Of a stretch of 57,031 bases of DNA, positions 42,895 to 52,526 are shown in pieces. The position numbers and the translations under genes are program-made. Each line of letters starts with the position of its first letter. Position 1 is the first letter of the stretch. The notes beneath the pieces were generated by a model. It saw only the letters and a list, made by a program, of their open reading frames with translations. It did no database searches and was not told the origin of the DNA. The DNA is from JBQTIQ01 sp052387955 (GTDB lineage Bacteria > Actinomycetota > Acidimicrobiia > Acidimicrobiales > JACDCH01): positions 1 to 57,031 of the forward strand of contig JBQTIQ010000084.1 in NCBI GenBank assembly GCA_052387955.1, given 5' to 3'.

Positions 42895-45246
42895 GTGGCC
42901 ACTGTGGCGACGACCGAGCACGCCCGCCGGCGGTCGGCCCCTCGATCGGGACGGGCCGGGCGGAACCCTGCGCCGTCGACTCGTCCAGAGCCCGGTGCCC
43001 GCCGCCGAAGCGCCGCTTTCGAGGGGTACGGCCGCGACGCCTGGGGCGTCGGGCTGGTGGCGGCCGGGCTCCTGGCCGCTCTCGGCACCTACCTCGACGG
43101 CGCCGGGCCGGCCGGGCGCGGCCTCGACCTGGCCCTCGGGGCCGGGTTCGGCGTGCTGCGCCTGGTGGTCCCGATCGCGATGGTGGCGGCTGGCGTGACG
43201 GTCCTGCGCGGCGCTGGTGACGACGACAGCACCGGGCCCGGCGGCGTACCCCTGCTCGGCCGCGCCGCTCTGGGCTCGGCCCTGGTGGGGCTGGCCCTCG
43301 ACGGTCTCCTGCACGTGAGCCGGGGCGCACCGGGCGTCTCCGACGGTATCGAGGCCCTCGGTGAGGCCGGCGGCCTGGTCGGTCTGGCCGTAGCCGGACC
43401 GCTCCAGGCGCTGAGCGCCACCGTCGGCGCCGTGCTGGTGCTGACGGCCGTGGCCGTCGTCGGCGTCGTGGTGCTCACCCGGATGTCGGTACGGGCTCTG
43501 GCGGCGACGACGGCCGTCGGCGCCCGGCCCTTGCGCAGCCTGGGCCGGCGCTTCGGCGCGTTGATGCGCGACCCCAGCCTGCCGGCGGGCGGGCCGAGCC
43601 TCTGGGGCCAGCCCTACGACCAGGACGTCGGTGCGCTGCCCGGGCCGTCGCCCACCCAAGGGGCACGGGCGGGCGAGCCGAAGACGCCGGCCCAGCCGAC
43701 GATCGAGGTCGAGGTACCCGGCGACCGCCTTGGCGGGACCGAGCCGGCCGATCCCGAGCAGCTGGCCATCGACCTCGGCCCGGCCGGTGTGCGTTCGCCG
43801 TGGAAGCTGCCGCCGCTGGCGCTGCTCGACCGCACCGAGTCCCAGGCCGTCGACCGGGCCGCGGTCGAGGAGCGGGGGCGGGTGCTCGAAGGCGCCCTGG
43901 CCCAGCACGGCGTGCAGACCCGGCTGGTCGGGATGGTGGTCGGCCCGTCGGTGACCCGTTACGAGCTCGAGCTCGCCCCGGGGGTGAAGGTGGCCCGGGT
44001 CACCAGCCTCCACAAGGACATCGCCTACGCCATGGCGTCGCCCGACGTACGCATCCTGGCCCCCATCCCGGGACGCCAGGCCATCGGCGTCGAGGTCCCC
44101 AAAGCCAGCCGGCAGATCGTCGCTCTGGGCGACATCCTGTCGTCCTCCGAGGCTCGGGCCGCGACCCATCCGCTCGAGGTGGCCGTCGGGCGTGACATCA
44201 ACGGCAAGGCCGTGCTGATGAACCTGGCCACGATGCCCCACGTCCTCATCGCCGGCGCCACCGGCGCGGGCAAGTCGAGCTGCCTCAACTCGTTGATCAC
44301 TTCGGTCCTCATGCGATCGACACCCGAGCAGGTCAGGATGATCCTGGTCGACCCCAAACGGGTCGAGATGGGCCAGTACGACCGGCTTCCCCACCTGTTG
44401 AGCCAGGTCGTCACCAACCCCAAGAAGGCGGCCAACGCCCTGTCCTGGGCGGTGCGGGAAATGGAGCGCCGCTATGACCTGCTGGCCGAGGTCGGCTTCC
44501 GTGACCTCGACGGCTACAACGCCGCCTATGACCGCGGCGAGCTACGTGCCGAGCCGGGGGCAGGACGCGAACACGTGCGGCTGCCCTACATCCTGGTCGT
44601 CATCGACGAGCTGTCGGACCTGATGATGGTCGCGGCCCGCGACGTCGAAGAGTCGATCTGCCGTATCGCCCAGATGGCGCGGGCCGTGGGCATCCATCTC
44701 GTCATCGCCACCCAGCGGCCGTCGGTCAACGTCATCACCGGGGTGATCAAGGCCAACATCCCTGCCCGCCTGGCGTTCGCCGTCTCCTCGGTCACCGATT
44801 CCCGGGTCATCCTCGACCAGGCCGGCGCCGAACGCCTGATCGGCAAGGGCGACATGTTGTTGCTGGGGCCGGCGTCGTCGGTGGCCCAGCGGCTCCAGGG
44901 CGCTTGGGTCAGCGAGGACGAGGTCCGCAAGGTCGCCAGCCAGTGGAAGCGCCAGGCTCCCGAACTGCGCTACGACGCCGAGGTCCAAGGCACTGAAGAG
45001 GCGACCGGTGCCGGTGCCGCCAGCGGCTCGGGCGGAAGCGACGACGAGGATCTGCTCGAAGAGGCCATGGTCCTGATCGTGCGCTCGCAGCTGGGGTCCA
45101 CGTCGATGCTCCAGCGCAAGCTCCGGGTGGGGTTCGCCCGGGCGGGACGGCTCATGGACCTCCTCGAGCAACGGGGAGTGGTCGGCCCGTCCACCGGCTC
45201 GAAGGCCCGCGACGTACTGATGACCGCCGAGGAACTCGAGAGCTGA
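42895..45246 (+). CDS. ftsK: FtsK/SpoIIIE DNA translocase
   Basis: Membrane-anchored ATPase that pumps chromosomal DNA through the division septum. The first 60 residues are basic, then four hydrophobic segments lie at about 50-210. After a short linker (much shorter than the enterobacterial one) comes the motor domain: Walker A GATGAGKSS near 454, Walker B ILVVIDELSDLMM, and the family QRPSVNVITGVIKANIPARL. The C-terminal winged-helix gamma domain (MVLIVRSQLGSTSMLQRKLR) reads KOPS-type DNA. 783 residues from GTG 42895; GTG 42904 is possible. Confidence 0.94.
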   Translation: MATVATTEHARRRSAPRSGRAGRNPAPSTRPEPGARRRSAAFEGYGRDAWGVGLVAAGLLAALGTYLDGAGPAGRGLDLALGAGFGVLRLVVPIAMVAAGVTVLRGAGDDDSTGPGGVPLLGRAALGSALVGLALDGLLHVSRGAPGVSDGIEALGEAGGLVGLAVAGPLQALSATVGAVLVLTAVAVVGVVVLTRMSVRALAATTAVGARPLRSLGRRFGALMRDPSLPAGGPSLWGQPYDQDVGALPGPSPTQGARAGEPKTPAQPTIEVEVPGDRLGGTEPADPEQLAIDLGPAGVRSPWKLPPLALLDRTESQAVDRAAVEERGRVLEGALAQHGVQTRLVGMVVGPSVTRYELELAPGVKVARVTSLHKDIAYAMASPDVRILAPIPGRQAIGVEVPKASRQIVALGDILSSSEARAATHPLEVAVGRDINGKAVLMNLATMPHVLIAGATGAGKSSCLNSLITSVLMRSTPEQVRMILVDPKRVEMGQYDRLPHLLSQVVTNPKKAANALSWAVREMERRYDLLAEVGFRDLDGYNAAYDRGELRAEPGAGREHVRLPYILVVIDELSDLMMVAARDVEESICRIAQMARAVGIHLVIATQRPSVNVITGVIKANIPARLAFAVSSVTDSRVILDQAGAERLIGKGDMLLLGPASSVAQRLQGAWVSEDEVRKVASQWKRQAPELRYDAEVQGTEEATGAGAASGSGGSDDEDLLEEAMVLIVRSQLGSTSMLQRKLRVGFARAGRLMDLLEQRGVVGPSTGSKARDVLMTAEELES

Positions 45247-45252
45247 GCCGGC

Positions 45253-45335
45253 TGAGCTCGCTGGTCTGCTGCGGCTGTCGCTTGGCTCCTGGTCCACTGA
45301 GTGTCGCCGGCGGCCTGGTACCGCAGTGGCGGCCT
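45253..45335. repeat. Family A repeat, third copy
   Basis: GCTGGTCTGCTGCGG, TGTCGCTTGGCTCCTG and TGTCGCCGGCGGCCTGG match the two copies before proS at 4108-4340. It fills the gap between the convergent ftsK and transglutaminase genes. Confidence 0.55.
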
Positions 45336-47354
45336 CTACGTCGGAGTGTCCCGGCGCCGGCGACCGGCCATGGCGCGTCGGTGCGCGGGGAACCGGCTCT
45401 CGATGTCGGCCAGCACCTGCTCGGCCCACACCGTGCCGGGGTCGCCGTCGCCGGCGGCCCCGTAGGCCTGCCTGGTCACGACCGCGCCGACCGCGACGAG
45501 GCGGTCGTCGGGCATGACGCTGCCGGCCAGGGCGGCGACGTACTCGGCCGGCGTCTCGGGGGGGTGGCGGGGACGGCCCCGTTGTGCCCCGGCATCCTCC
45601 AGCCGTTCGAGGCAGCGCGCCGCCCACGGGCGTGACCTCCTCCGGCGCCTGCGGAGGATCTCCCGAGTGGCCACGAGGGCGAGGACGGCGACGGCGGCGG
45701 AGCCGGCGACCACCGCCAACCACGGGGCCAGGCGTGCGAGAAGGTCGGCGGCGCGTCGCAGCGCGGTGGTCGACGTCTCACCCGAGAGCGGGACCGACGC
45801 CGTGGGGTCGAAGGCTTGCCAGCCGACGCCGGGGAAGAACACCTCGACCCAGGCGTGGGCGTCGCCGGCCCGCGACGTGTACTCGCCGCCCACCGCCGAG
45901 GCGTCACCGGGGACGTACCCGGCGGCTACCCGGGTGGGCACGCCGACCGATCGCAGCATCACCGCCAGCGCCGAGGCGATCTGTTCGCAGTAGCCCCGAC
46001 GGTCCTCGAACAGGAACTGCTCGACGGCGTCGGCGCCGGTCGGCAGCGGAGGGATGTCCCGGGTGTAGACGGTGTTGGCGCCGAGCCAGGCCTCGAGTGC
46101 TCGCACCTTGTCATAGGTGGTGGCCGCCGGTCCGGTGACCGCGGCCGCCAACGCCGTGACCCGCTCGGGCACGGTCGGCAGCTGCAGGTAGGGCCGGGTG
46201 ACGAAGGGCGGCAGGGCCGTGCGCAGTGGGTCATGCCCCCGGGCCCGCAACGAAGCTTCGGTAACCCGTTGGCGCAGGCTCACCACCGTGTAGCGCGCCC
46301 CCCGGCCGAGTGGGCGGCGCAGCTCGACGGTCCCGTCGCCGTGGGCGACGAGCGCCCCGACCGGGGTGTCGACCTGGTCGATGCGATTGGCGCCGAACAG
46401 GGCCTGGATGTACGGCGCCACCACGGTGTACTCCTGCACGAAGGTCTCGCCGCCGGCTTCGACGTCGCCGATCCCGGGGCTGATCGAGCCGACTCCGGCC
46501 TCGGGGTACGAGGACTGCAACAGCGCAGATCGGGCCCACGCCCGACCGTCCCACCGGTCGAAGGTCTGGCCCCGCCAGAAGTCGGGGCCCGGCGCCTTGA
46601 CCCGGAGGACGACCTCGTTGCCGGGCTCGCCCCGCACGGCGGTGTCGAGGCGGTCGTCGACGCCCAGGTAGGGGGCGGCGGTGCGTCGGCCGGGCTCCTC
46701 GCCCCGACGGGGATCGGTGCGGCCCGGCTCGGGGTTGACCACCAGGACGCCTGCGGCCACCACCATCACGACCAAGCCGATCAGCCCGGCTTCGACAGCC
46801 CGGCGCCCCCAGCCGGCCGAACGGGACGGTCTCGTCACCGGCGTACCGAGGCGGTCGGGCCCCGACAACCCGTTCGCCCCGACCAGCGTGGCCAGCGCCG
46901 CCGCCAGCCAGAGGACGAGGTGCCCGGCGCTGTCGGCCAGGGGCGCCTCGGCGGCGGCGCCGGTCACCGCGCCCAAGCTCACCAGCAGCGCGGCACGGGC
47001 CCGGTCGGGGTCGGTCAGCGTCGTGCTGCGGAGCACGAGGACGAGCACGAACACCTCCGCCAGCGGGTGCAACCCCCCGGCCGCATCGGAGGCGTCGACC
47101 GTGGCCCGGGTGAGCACGACGGCCAGCAGGACGGCGCCGACGACAGCCAGGTTGAGCGGCGACCGCCGGGCCCGGCCCGGGCGCCAACGACGGGCGCTGC
47201 AGCCGGCACCGGCCGCGAACATCGCCGCCATGGCCGGCCCCGGCACGGTGACGGACCACAACGTCACCTCGCCGGTGAGCGACGCCGCCACCGCGACCGC
47301 AGCGGTGAGGCCGACGAGGCACACAGCCGGCCCGGCCGTCCTCGAGGCGCTCAC
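45336..47354 (-). CDS. TgpA-like membrane protein with transglutaminase domain
   Basis: 672 residues from GTG 47354. The N-terminal third has about seven hydrophobic segments. An extracytoplasmic region follows, then a transglutaminase/protease-like core with the catalytic Cys in EDRRGYCEQIASALAVMLRS, His in AGDAHAWVEVFFPGVGWQAF and Asp in DPTASVPL. A further membrane segment (about 555-580) and a DUF4129-like C-terminal tail complete it. It forms an operon with DUF58 and MoxR genes (GTGA overlaps), a common trio thought to act in envelope or protein maturation. Confidence 0.9.
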   Translation of the reverse strand: MSASRTAGPAVCLVGLTAAVAVAASLTGEVTLWSVTVPGPAMAAMFAAGAGCSARRWRPGRARRSPLNLAVVGAVLLAVVLTRATVDASDAAGGLHPLAEVFVLVLVLRSTTLTDPDRARAALLVSLGAVTGAAAEAPLADSAGHLVLWLAAALATLVGANGLSGPDRLGTPVTRPSRSAGWGRRAVEAGLIGLVVMVVAAGVLVVNPEPGRTDPRRGEEPGRRTAAPYLGVDDRLDTAVRGEPGNEVVLRVKAPGPDFWRGQTFDRWDGRAWARSALLQSSYPEAGVGSISPGIGDVEAGGETFVQEYTVVAPYIQALFGANRIDQVDTPVGALVAHGDGTVELRRPLGRGARYTVVSLRQRVTEASLRARGHDPLRTALPPFVTRPYLQLPTVPERVTALAAAVTGPAATTYDKVRALEAWLGANTVYTRDIPPLPTGADAVEQFLFEDRRGYCEQIASALAVMLRSVGVPTRVAAGYVPGDASAVGGEYTSRAGDAHAWVEVFFPGVGWQAFDPTASVPLSGETSTTALRRAADLLARLAPWLAVVAGSAAVAVLALVATREILRRRRRRSRPWAARCLERLEDAGAQRGRPRHPPETPAEYVAALAGSVMPDDRLVAVGAVVTRQAYGAAGDGDPGTVWAEQVLADIESRFPAHRRAMAGRRRRDTPT

Positions 47355-48265
47355 GGCCACGAGTCGCCCCAGCTCGTGATCCAGATGGTCGGTTGGCCCG
47401 CCGGCTCGAGCACCGGGGTGCCGTCGGTGGCGGCCGCCAGCCGTCGGGCGACGGAGACGACGGTGACGACCGGGGCGATCACGGTGACTCCGTCCTCGAC
47501 GGTGGCCAGCGTCACCCGGTGTCCCCGGCGCAACGCTTCCGACGCCGTCCACGCCGCCCGTCCGGCGGCGGCGTCGGCGGCGGCCCGGTCACCCTCCAGT
47601 GCTACGGCCACGACCACGGCGCCGGCAGCCGGCGGCTCGAGCTCGCGCACCGTCAGCGTCCCGGTACGGGCCGTCGACGGCCAGTGGACCAGCCGCATCG
47701 GGTCACCGCTGAGGTACGGCCGGGTGCCCCGGACGACCTCGTCCATCAGCGAGGCCCGTTCGTGGCGGGGGAACCGGGCCTCGGGCACGACCTCGGGCCG
47801 GGGGGCGATGTAGAGGGGGAGGGGCAGGGGCGCCAGGAACCGCCGGGTGAAGCCGATCAGACCGAGCGGCGCCGACGTGGTCACCTCGAACACCGCCGCG
47901 GTGGCGACGCCCCGTGACCCGGCTGTGGCCGCCAGCACCCCTCGGGCCGGCGGGTCGACCCGGAACCACCGCGGCTCGGACGACGAGATCATCCGCACTT
48001 CTACGGGGGTGTGGGTGCCGCCGACATCGAGCTCGCACGCCACCGGCTCGCCCACGGTGGCCTCGGTGGGGCAGGCGAGCACGGAAACCTGCACCCGGGC
48101 GGTCACGACCGCAGCCCACACCGCGTTGGCAACCAGGGCGCCGACCAGGCCCGCCTCGACCATGACCACCACGATCGCCCCCGACTGGCGCCACACCGAA
48201 TGGATGAGCAGCACCGTCAAGAGCAGCGACAGCGCCTGGGGCGTCAGTTGGAGGGACCGCTTCAC
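47351..48265 (-). CDS. DUF58 domain membrane protein
   Basis: 304 residues. Two N-terminal hydrophobic segments (about 8-45) precede a beta-rich region and the DUF58 core RGTRPYLSGDPMRLVHWPST, then ART..TLTVRELEP, the usual signature. A von Willebrand A-like fold is expected. GTG overlaps the MoxR stop and its own stop overlaps the transglutaminase gene. Function in the MoxR system unknown in detail. Confidence 0.9.
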   Translation of the reverse strand: MKRSLQLTPQALSLLLTVLLIHSVWRQSGAIVVVMVEAGLVGALVANAVWAAVVTARVQVSVLACPTEATVGEPVACELDVGGTHTPVEVRMISSSEPRWFRVDPPARGVLAATAGSRGVATAAVFEVTTSAPLGLIGFTRRFLAPLPLPLYIAPRPEVVPEARFPRHERASLMDEVVRGTRPYLSGDPMRLVHWPSTARTGTLTVRELEPPAAGAVVVAVALEGDRAAADAAAGRAAWTASEALRRGHRVTLATVEDGVTVIAPVVTVVSVARRLAAATDGTPVLEPAGQPTIWITSWGDSWP

Positions 48266-49353
48266 GCCACCGGAACGGGCGTCGCCGCGAGGGCGTCGGC
48301 CACCACCGCGGCGGTGGCGGCGTTCGAGGTGGGGCCCAGCCGATGGGCCAGCACCGGTCCCGCCACCGTCTTGACGTCGTCGGGGGTGACGAAGGCCCGG
48401 CCGTCGACGACGGCATGGGCCTTGGCCACCCGCATCAAGGTCAGCGTGGCCCGGCCGCTTATCCCGTGGTTGCCGGCGGTGCGGGCCCGCACCGCGGTGG
48501 CCACATCGAGCACGTACTCGACCAGGGCGTCAGCGACGTACACGTCGCGGTCGACGGCTCTCACCGCCGCCAGCAGGTCGGTCCCGTCGACGACCGGTCC
48601 GAGCCGTTCCAACTCGGCGGTGCCGCCCCCGCCCCGTAGCAGCGCCCCCTCGATGGCCCGGTCGGGCAGGCCCAGCGAGATGGCCACCGCGAAACGGTCG
48701 AGCTGGCCCTCCACCAGGGGAAAGGTTCCGACATCTCCGTAGGGGTTCTGGGTGGCGATCACGAAGAACGGCTCGGGCAGCGGATGGTCGGTGCCGTCGA
48801 CGGTGGCATGGCCCTCGGCCATCGCTTCGAGGAGCGCCGACTGCGCCCGGGGTGTGGCCCGGTTGATCTCGTCCACCAACACGACGTTGTGGAACAGGGG
48901 ACCCGGACGAAAGCGCCACTCCCCGGTGCCCTGATCGAAGCTGGTCACCCCGGTGATGTCGGAGGGTAGGAGGTCGGCTGTTCCCTGGACCCGGCCGACG
49001 CTGCCGCCGATCGAACGGGCCATGGCCTTGGCCAGCACCGTCTTGCCCACGCCGGGGATGTCCTGCACCAGGACGTGGCCGCCAGCCAGCAGCCCGGACA
49101 CCACCATCCCGATGTGGTCGTCCTTGCCCAACAGCACCCGGGCCACGTTGGCCACCAGGGCTGAGCCGACGGCGCGGGCGTGGCCCAGGACGCCTCCCGC
49201 CAAGTGTGCCTCCCGGTGGGGCTGGGGCCCACGCCGATCTCCTCCGGGCGGGCTGGCGCCCGCTCCTCCGGCCGGTGGCGCTTGCTGCGCTGGCGCGTCA
49301 GCTTGCTGTGGCGCTCGCTGCGCTCGCGCCTCGGCAGGCTCCGTGGACGGCAT
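48262..49353 (-). CDS. MoxR-family AAA+ ATPase
   Basis: Chaperone-like AAA+ ATPase of 363 residues. Walker A DIPGVGKTVLAKAMARS, Walker B NVVLVDEINRATPRAQSALL, sensor 1 FFVIATQNPYG and the C-terminal lid (GISGRATLTLMRVAKAHAVV) are intact. The first 60 residues are Ala/Pro/Gln-rich (ARAQRAPQQADAPAQ, SPPGGDRRGPQPH) and encoded by a repeat also found in ylxR. ATG 49353 heads the operon. Confidence 0.92.
   Translation of the reverse strand: MPSTEPAEARAQRAPQQADAPAQQAPPAGGAGASPPGGDRRGPQPHREAHLAGGVLGHARAVGSALVANVARVLLGKDDHIGMVVSGLLAGGHVLVQDIPGVGKTVLAKAMARSIGGSVGRVQGTADLLPSDITGVTSFDQGTGEWRFRPGPLFHNVVLVDEINRATPRAQSALLEAMAEGHATVDGTDHPLPEPFFVIATQNPYGDVGTFPLVEGQLDRFAVAISLGLPDRAIEGALLRGGGGTAELERLGPVVDGTDLLAAVRAVDRDVYVADALVEYVLDVATAVRARTAGNHGISGRATLTLMRVAKAHAVVDGRAFVTPDDVKTVAGPVLAHRLGPTSNAATAAVVADALAATPVPVA
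49199..49335 (-). repeat. Family F repeat embedded in the MoxR N-terminus
   Basis: On the minus strand GCGAGCGCAGCGAGCGCC, a CCGGCCGGAGGAGCGGGCGCC block and CCCGCCCGGAGGAGATCGG match 8741-8830 in ylxR. It adds about 45 residues to the protein without changing the frame. Confidence 0.55.
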
Positions 49354-49456
49354 CACCGGGCAACGGTAGACCCCTCGGCCCGAGCACCGGTTCGCGGTCC
49401 GGTGCCGGGATCCGGTAAAGCTTCTCCCCACGTAGGCATCGTGGAAGGGACGAAAC

Positions 49457-50323
49457 GTGGGCCAGGTCAACCGGGTCGGAGTGGTCGGCTGCGGCCTCAT
49501 GGGATCGGGGATCGCCGAGGTCACGGCCCGGGCCGGCGTCGACGTCGTGGTCGTCGAGGCGAGCCCGGAAGCGGCCGAGGGAGGCCGCGCCCGGATCGTC
49601 AAGTCGCTCGACCGGGCCCTTCATGCCGGCAAGCTCAGCGAGCACGACCGCGACATCGCCCTCGGGCACCTCGACGTCACCGTCGAGCGGGACGCGCTGG
49701 CCGACCGCGAGATCGTGATCGAAGCGGTCATCGAACAGGAGTCCGAGAAGCTCGACGTGTTCCGCTGGCTCGACCAGGTCGTGAAGGACGACCACGCTGT
49801 GCTCGCCTCCAACACCAGCTCGATCCCGATCATGAAGCTGGGCATGGCGACGGCGCGGCCCTCCCAGGTCGTCGGGCTGCACTTCTTCAACCCGGTGCCG
49901 GTGCTCAGGCTGGTCGAGCTGGTGTCGTCGCTGCTGACCACCGAGGAGACGGTCGCCACCGCCGAGCGCTTCGCCACCGACCAACTGGGCAAGACATCGA
50001 TCCGTTCCCAGGACCGGGCCGGCTTCGTCGTGAACTCCCTGCTGGTCCCCTACCTGCTGTCCGCCATCCGCATGGTCGAGTCGGGCTTCGCCACTTGTGA
50101 GCACATCGACGAGGGCATGGTCCTGGGCTGCGCCCACCCCATGGGGCCGCTCGCCGTGACCGACCTCATCGGCCTCGACACGACGATGGCGGTGGCCGAG
50201 TCGCTCTACGACGAGTTCAAGGAGCCCCTCTACGCCCCGCCCCCGTTGCTGGCCCGCATGGTCGAAGGCGGGCTGTTGGGCCGCAAGAGCGGTAGGGGCT
50301 TCTACGAGTACCCCCGGCCCTAG
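49457..50323 (+). CDS. 3-hydroxybutyryl-CoA dehydrogenase-like enzyme
   Basis: NAD-dependent 3-hydroxyacyl-CoA dehydrogenase of 288 residues. N-terminal Rossmann loop GCGLMGSGIAEV (about 11-22), NTSS near 118, catalytic His in GLHFFNPVPVL and Glu partner in HPMGPLAVTDLIGLD. The end GRKSGRGFYEYPRP is typical. It resembles mycobacterial FadB2. GTG with AAGGGA upstream. Its TAG is part of the first bases of repeat C2. Confidence 0.93.
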   Translation: MGQVNRVGVVGCGLMGSGIAEVTARAGVDVVVVEASPEAAEGGRARIVKSLDRALHAGKLSEHDRDIALGHLDVTVERDALADREIVIEAVIEQESEKLDVFRWLDQVVKDDHAVLASNTSSIPIMKLGMATARPSQVVGLHFFNPVPVLRLVELVSSLLTTEETVATAERFATDQLGKTSIRSQDRAGFVVNSLLVPYLLSAIRMVESGFATCEHIDEGMVLGCAHPMGPLAVTDLIGLDTTMAVAESLYDEFKEPLYAPPPLLARMVEGGLLGRKSGRGFYEYPRP

Positions 50324-50444
50324 ATCTGCTCGGTCCTGAGAAGGCTTGACGTTGTGACAAGTTCCGGGACCGAGCAGATGCCGACCGAGCGACCGCCAGG
50401 GAGCCGGGCGGCGATAGGGGCCAGGGGGGCGCAGCCCCCCAGCT
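50321..50444 (-). repeat. Family C stem-loop repeat, copy C2
   Basis: Reverse orientation relative to C1. It begins on the TAG of the dehydrogenase gene. The arms GATCTGCTCGGTCC and GGACCGAGCAGATG and the GGGGGGC/GCCCCCC hairpin are clear. Confidence 0.85.
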
Positions 50445-50567
50445 AGATTTGGACGGTCCCGAGAAGGCTTGACGTTGTGACAAGTTCCGGGGCCGAGCAG
50501 ATGCCGACCGAGCGACCGCCAGGGAGCCGGGCGGCGATGGGGGCCGGGGGGGCGCAGCCCCCCAGCT
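50445..50567 (-). repeat. Family C stem-loop repeat, copy C3
   Basis: Direct tandem neighbour of C2. The outer arm is degraded (TTTGGACGG in place of TCTGCTCGG), while the rest is nearly identical, so the pair came from a duplication or two insertions. Bases 50568-50658 lead into rimO and show nothing else. Confidence 0.8.
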
Positions 50568-50658
50568 AACGAAGAATCGATGGGTGTCGGGCGCAGCCCC
50601 ACCGGCAGCAACGTCCAGCATGACCGTCGGGGGAGGGCCCGACTAACCTGCTGCGGCC

Positions 50659-51912
50659 ATGGCTCAGCGGTCCTACCATCTCGTGACCCTGGGCTGCCCC
50701 AAGAACCAGGTCGATTCGGACAAGCTGGCCGGCGCCCTCGATGCCGACGGCATGCGGGCGGTCGCTGAAGCGTCCCAGGCCGACCTGGTGGTCGTGAACA
50801 CCTGCGCCTTCATCGAGGAGGCCCGGACCGAGTCGATCGAGGCCGTCCTCGCCGCCGCCGACGCCCGCCGCGACGGCGCTCGTCTGGTCGTGACGGGATG
50901 CCTGGCCGAGCGCTACCGCGACGAGCTGGCCGAGGCGCTGCCCGAAGCCGACGCGGTGGCGGGTTTCGCCGATGCCGTCCCCGTCTCCATCGGTCGCCCG
51001 CCGTCCCAGGCCGCCACCGTACCGGCGCTCGACCTGCTCAACCTGCCTCGCCCGCCCAGTGCCGTCCCCTGGGCCTACGTGAAGATTGCCGAGGGCTGTG
51101 ACCGCAAGTGCGGGTTCTGCGCCATCCCCTCGTTCCGGGGGCCGCAGCGGTCACGCACGATCGACTCGGTGCTGGCCGAGGTCGATGCCCTCGGTGTCCA
51201 CGAGGTCGTCCTGGTGGCCCAGGACCTGGCCGCCTTCGGGCGGGACCAGGGCCAGGGCGGACGCCGTATCGTCTCGCTCGTCGAGCAGGTCGCGGCCCGG
51301 GTGGCACGCGTACGGTTGCTCTACCTGTACCCCTCCGATCTGACCGACGCTCTGGTGGACGCCGTGTGCCGGTCGGGGGTCCCCTATTTCGATCTGTCCC
51401 TGCAGCACGTGTCGGCACCGCTCCTGCGGCGGATGCGGCGTTGGGGCGACGGCGAGCGGTTCCAGCGGCGTATCGCCGACATCCGTGCCCGCGAACCCCA
51501 GGCCGCCTTCCGTTCGAACTTCATCGTCGGCTACCCGGGCGAGATCGAGCAGGACCATGACGCCCTGTTGCGCTTCGTCGAGGAGGCGCAGCTCGACTGG
51601 TGTGGGTTCTTCGCCTACTCCGAAGAGGTGGGGACCTACGCCGTCACCCTCGGGGGCGGGGTTGAGCCAGCCCTCGTAGCCGACCGTCTGGGTGAGCTGC
51701 GCGAGCTGCAGGACCGCATCACCGCATCCAAACGTGACGATCTTCTGGGCCAGGAGGTCGATGTGCTCGTGGACGGCGTCGGGGTGGGTCGGTCCCACCG
51801 GGAAGCACCCGAGATCGACGGTGTGATCGACGTCCCACGCCACCTCGAGGTGGGCTCGTTCCACCGCCTGGTGGTCGTCGCCGCCACCGGCCCCGACCTG
51901 CGGGCGGCGTGA
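50659..51912 (+). CDS. rimO: Ribosomal protein S12 methylthiotransferase RimO
   Basis: Radical-SAM enzyme that adds a methylthio group to Asp88 of S12. UPF0004 domain with Cys13, Cys49 and Cys81 (second cluster) and the radical-SAM triad Cys147, Cys151, Cys154 in CDRKCGFC. C-terminal TRAM domain (LGQEVDVLVDGVGVGRSHRE). RimO rather than MiaB is supported by the LVTLGCPKNQVDSD start. 417 residues, slightly short. Stop overlaps pgsA. Confidence 0.93.
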   Translation: MAQRSYHLVTLGCPKNQVDSDKLAGALDADGMRAVAEASQADLVVVNTCAFIEEARTESIEAVLAAADARRDGARLVVTGCLAERYRDELAEALPEADAVAGFADAVPVSIGRPPSQAATVPALDLLNLPRPPSAVPWAYVKIAEGCDRKCGFCAIPSFRGPQRSRTIDSVLAEVDALGVHEVVLVAQDLAAFGRDQGQGGRRIVSLVEQVAARVARVRLLYLYPSDLTDALVDAVCRSGVPYFDLSLQHVSAPLLRRMRRWGDGERFQRRIADIRAREPQAAFRSNFIVGYPGEIEQDHDALLRFVEEAQLDWCGFFAYSEEVGTYAVTLGGGVEPALVADRLGELRELQDRITASKRDDLLGQEVDVLVDGVGVGRSHREAPEIDGVIDVPRHLEVGSFHRLVVVAATGPDLRAA

Positions 51913-52499
51913 TGAGCATCTCCACCCCGTCGGCCTCCTCCACCCCCAGCTTCGGCCCGTCAGCGTTGGCCACGCCGGCCAACGCCATCACGGTGGGCCG
52001 TCTGCTCCTGTCGTTCCCCGTGCTGGTGATGATCGCCGACGACCCCTCGTCCTGGGGCCTGTGGGCGCTGTGGACGGTGCTGTGTGCCACCGACGGGATC
52101 GACGGCTACCTCGCCCGCCGCCAGGGCACCACCCGCTCGGGGGCCTTCCTCGACCCGCTGGCCGACAAGGTGCTCGTCCTGGGAGCGATGTTCATGCTGG
52201 TCCGGGCCGACGTCTTCTGGTGGCTGCCGGTCGGCCTGGTGGCGGCGCGCGAGTTGGTGATCTTCGCCTTCCGGTCGTATTGGGGCCGCCGTGGCCTGGC
52301 CGTGCCTGCCAGCACCGTGGCCAAGGTGAAGACCGTCGCCCAGGAGCTGGCCGTCGGTGCCGCCCTGCTGCCGCTCACGGTCGACACGCCATCGGTGGCG
52401 ACGTCGCTGCTGTGGTTCTCGGTGGCCCTGACCCTTTTCTCCGGCGCCCAGTACCTCGTGGCGGGCCGGCGGGCGACGAGGCTCGGCGGCTCGCACTGA
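51909..52499 (+). CDS. pgsA: CDP-diacylglycerol-glycerol-3-phosphate phosphatidyltransferase
   Basis: Membrane enzyme that makes phosphatidylglycerol phosphate. The CDP-alcohol signature DGxDGxxARxxxxxxxxGxxxDxxxD is complete as TDGIDGYLARRQG and SGAFLDPLADK. Several transmembrane segments follow. 196 residues including a Ser/Pro-rich N-terminus of about 22. GTG overlaps the rimO stop. The rimO-pgsA-cinA-recA order is conserved in Gram-positives and supports the name. Confidence 0.93.
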   Translation: MMSISTPSASSTPSFGPSALATPANAITVGRLLLSFPVLVMIADDPSSWGLWALWTVLCATDGIDGYLARRQGTTRSGAFLDPLADKVLVLGAMFMLVRADVFWWLPVGLVAARELVIFAFRSYWGRRGLAVPASTVAKVKTVAQELAVGAALLPLTVDTPSVATSLLWFSVALTLFSGAQYLVAGRRATRLGGSH

Positions 52500-52526
52500 C
52501 AGGCGCGGCCCGACCGGGCCGACCAC

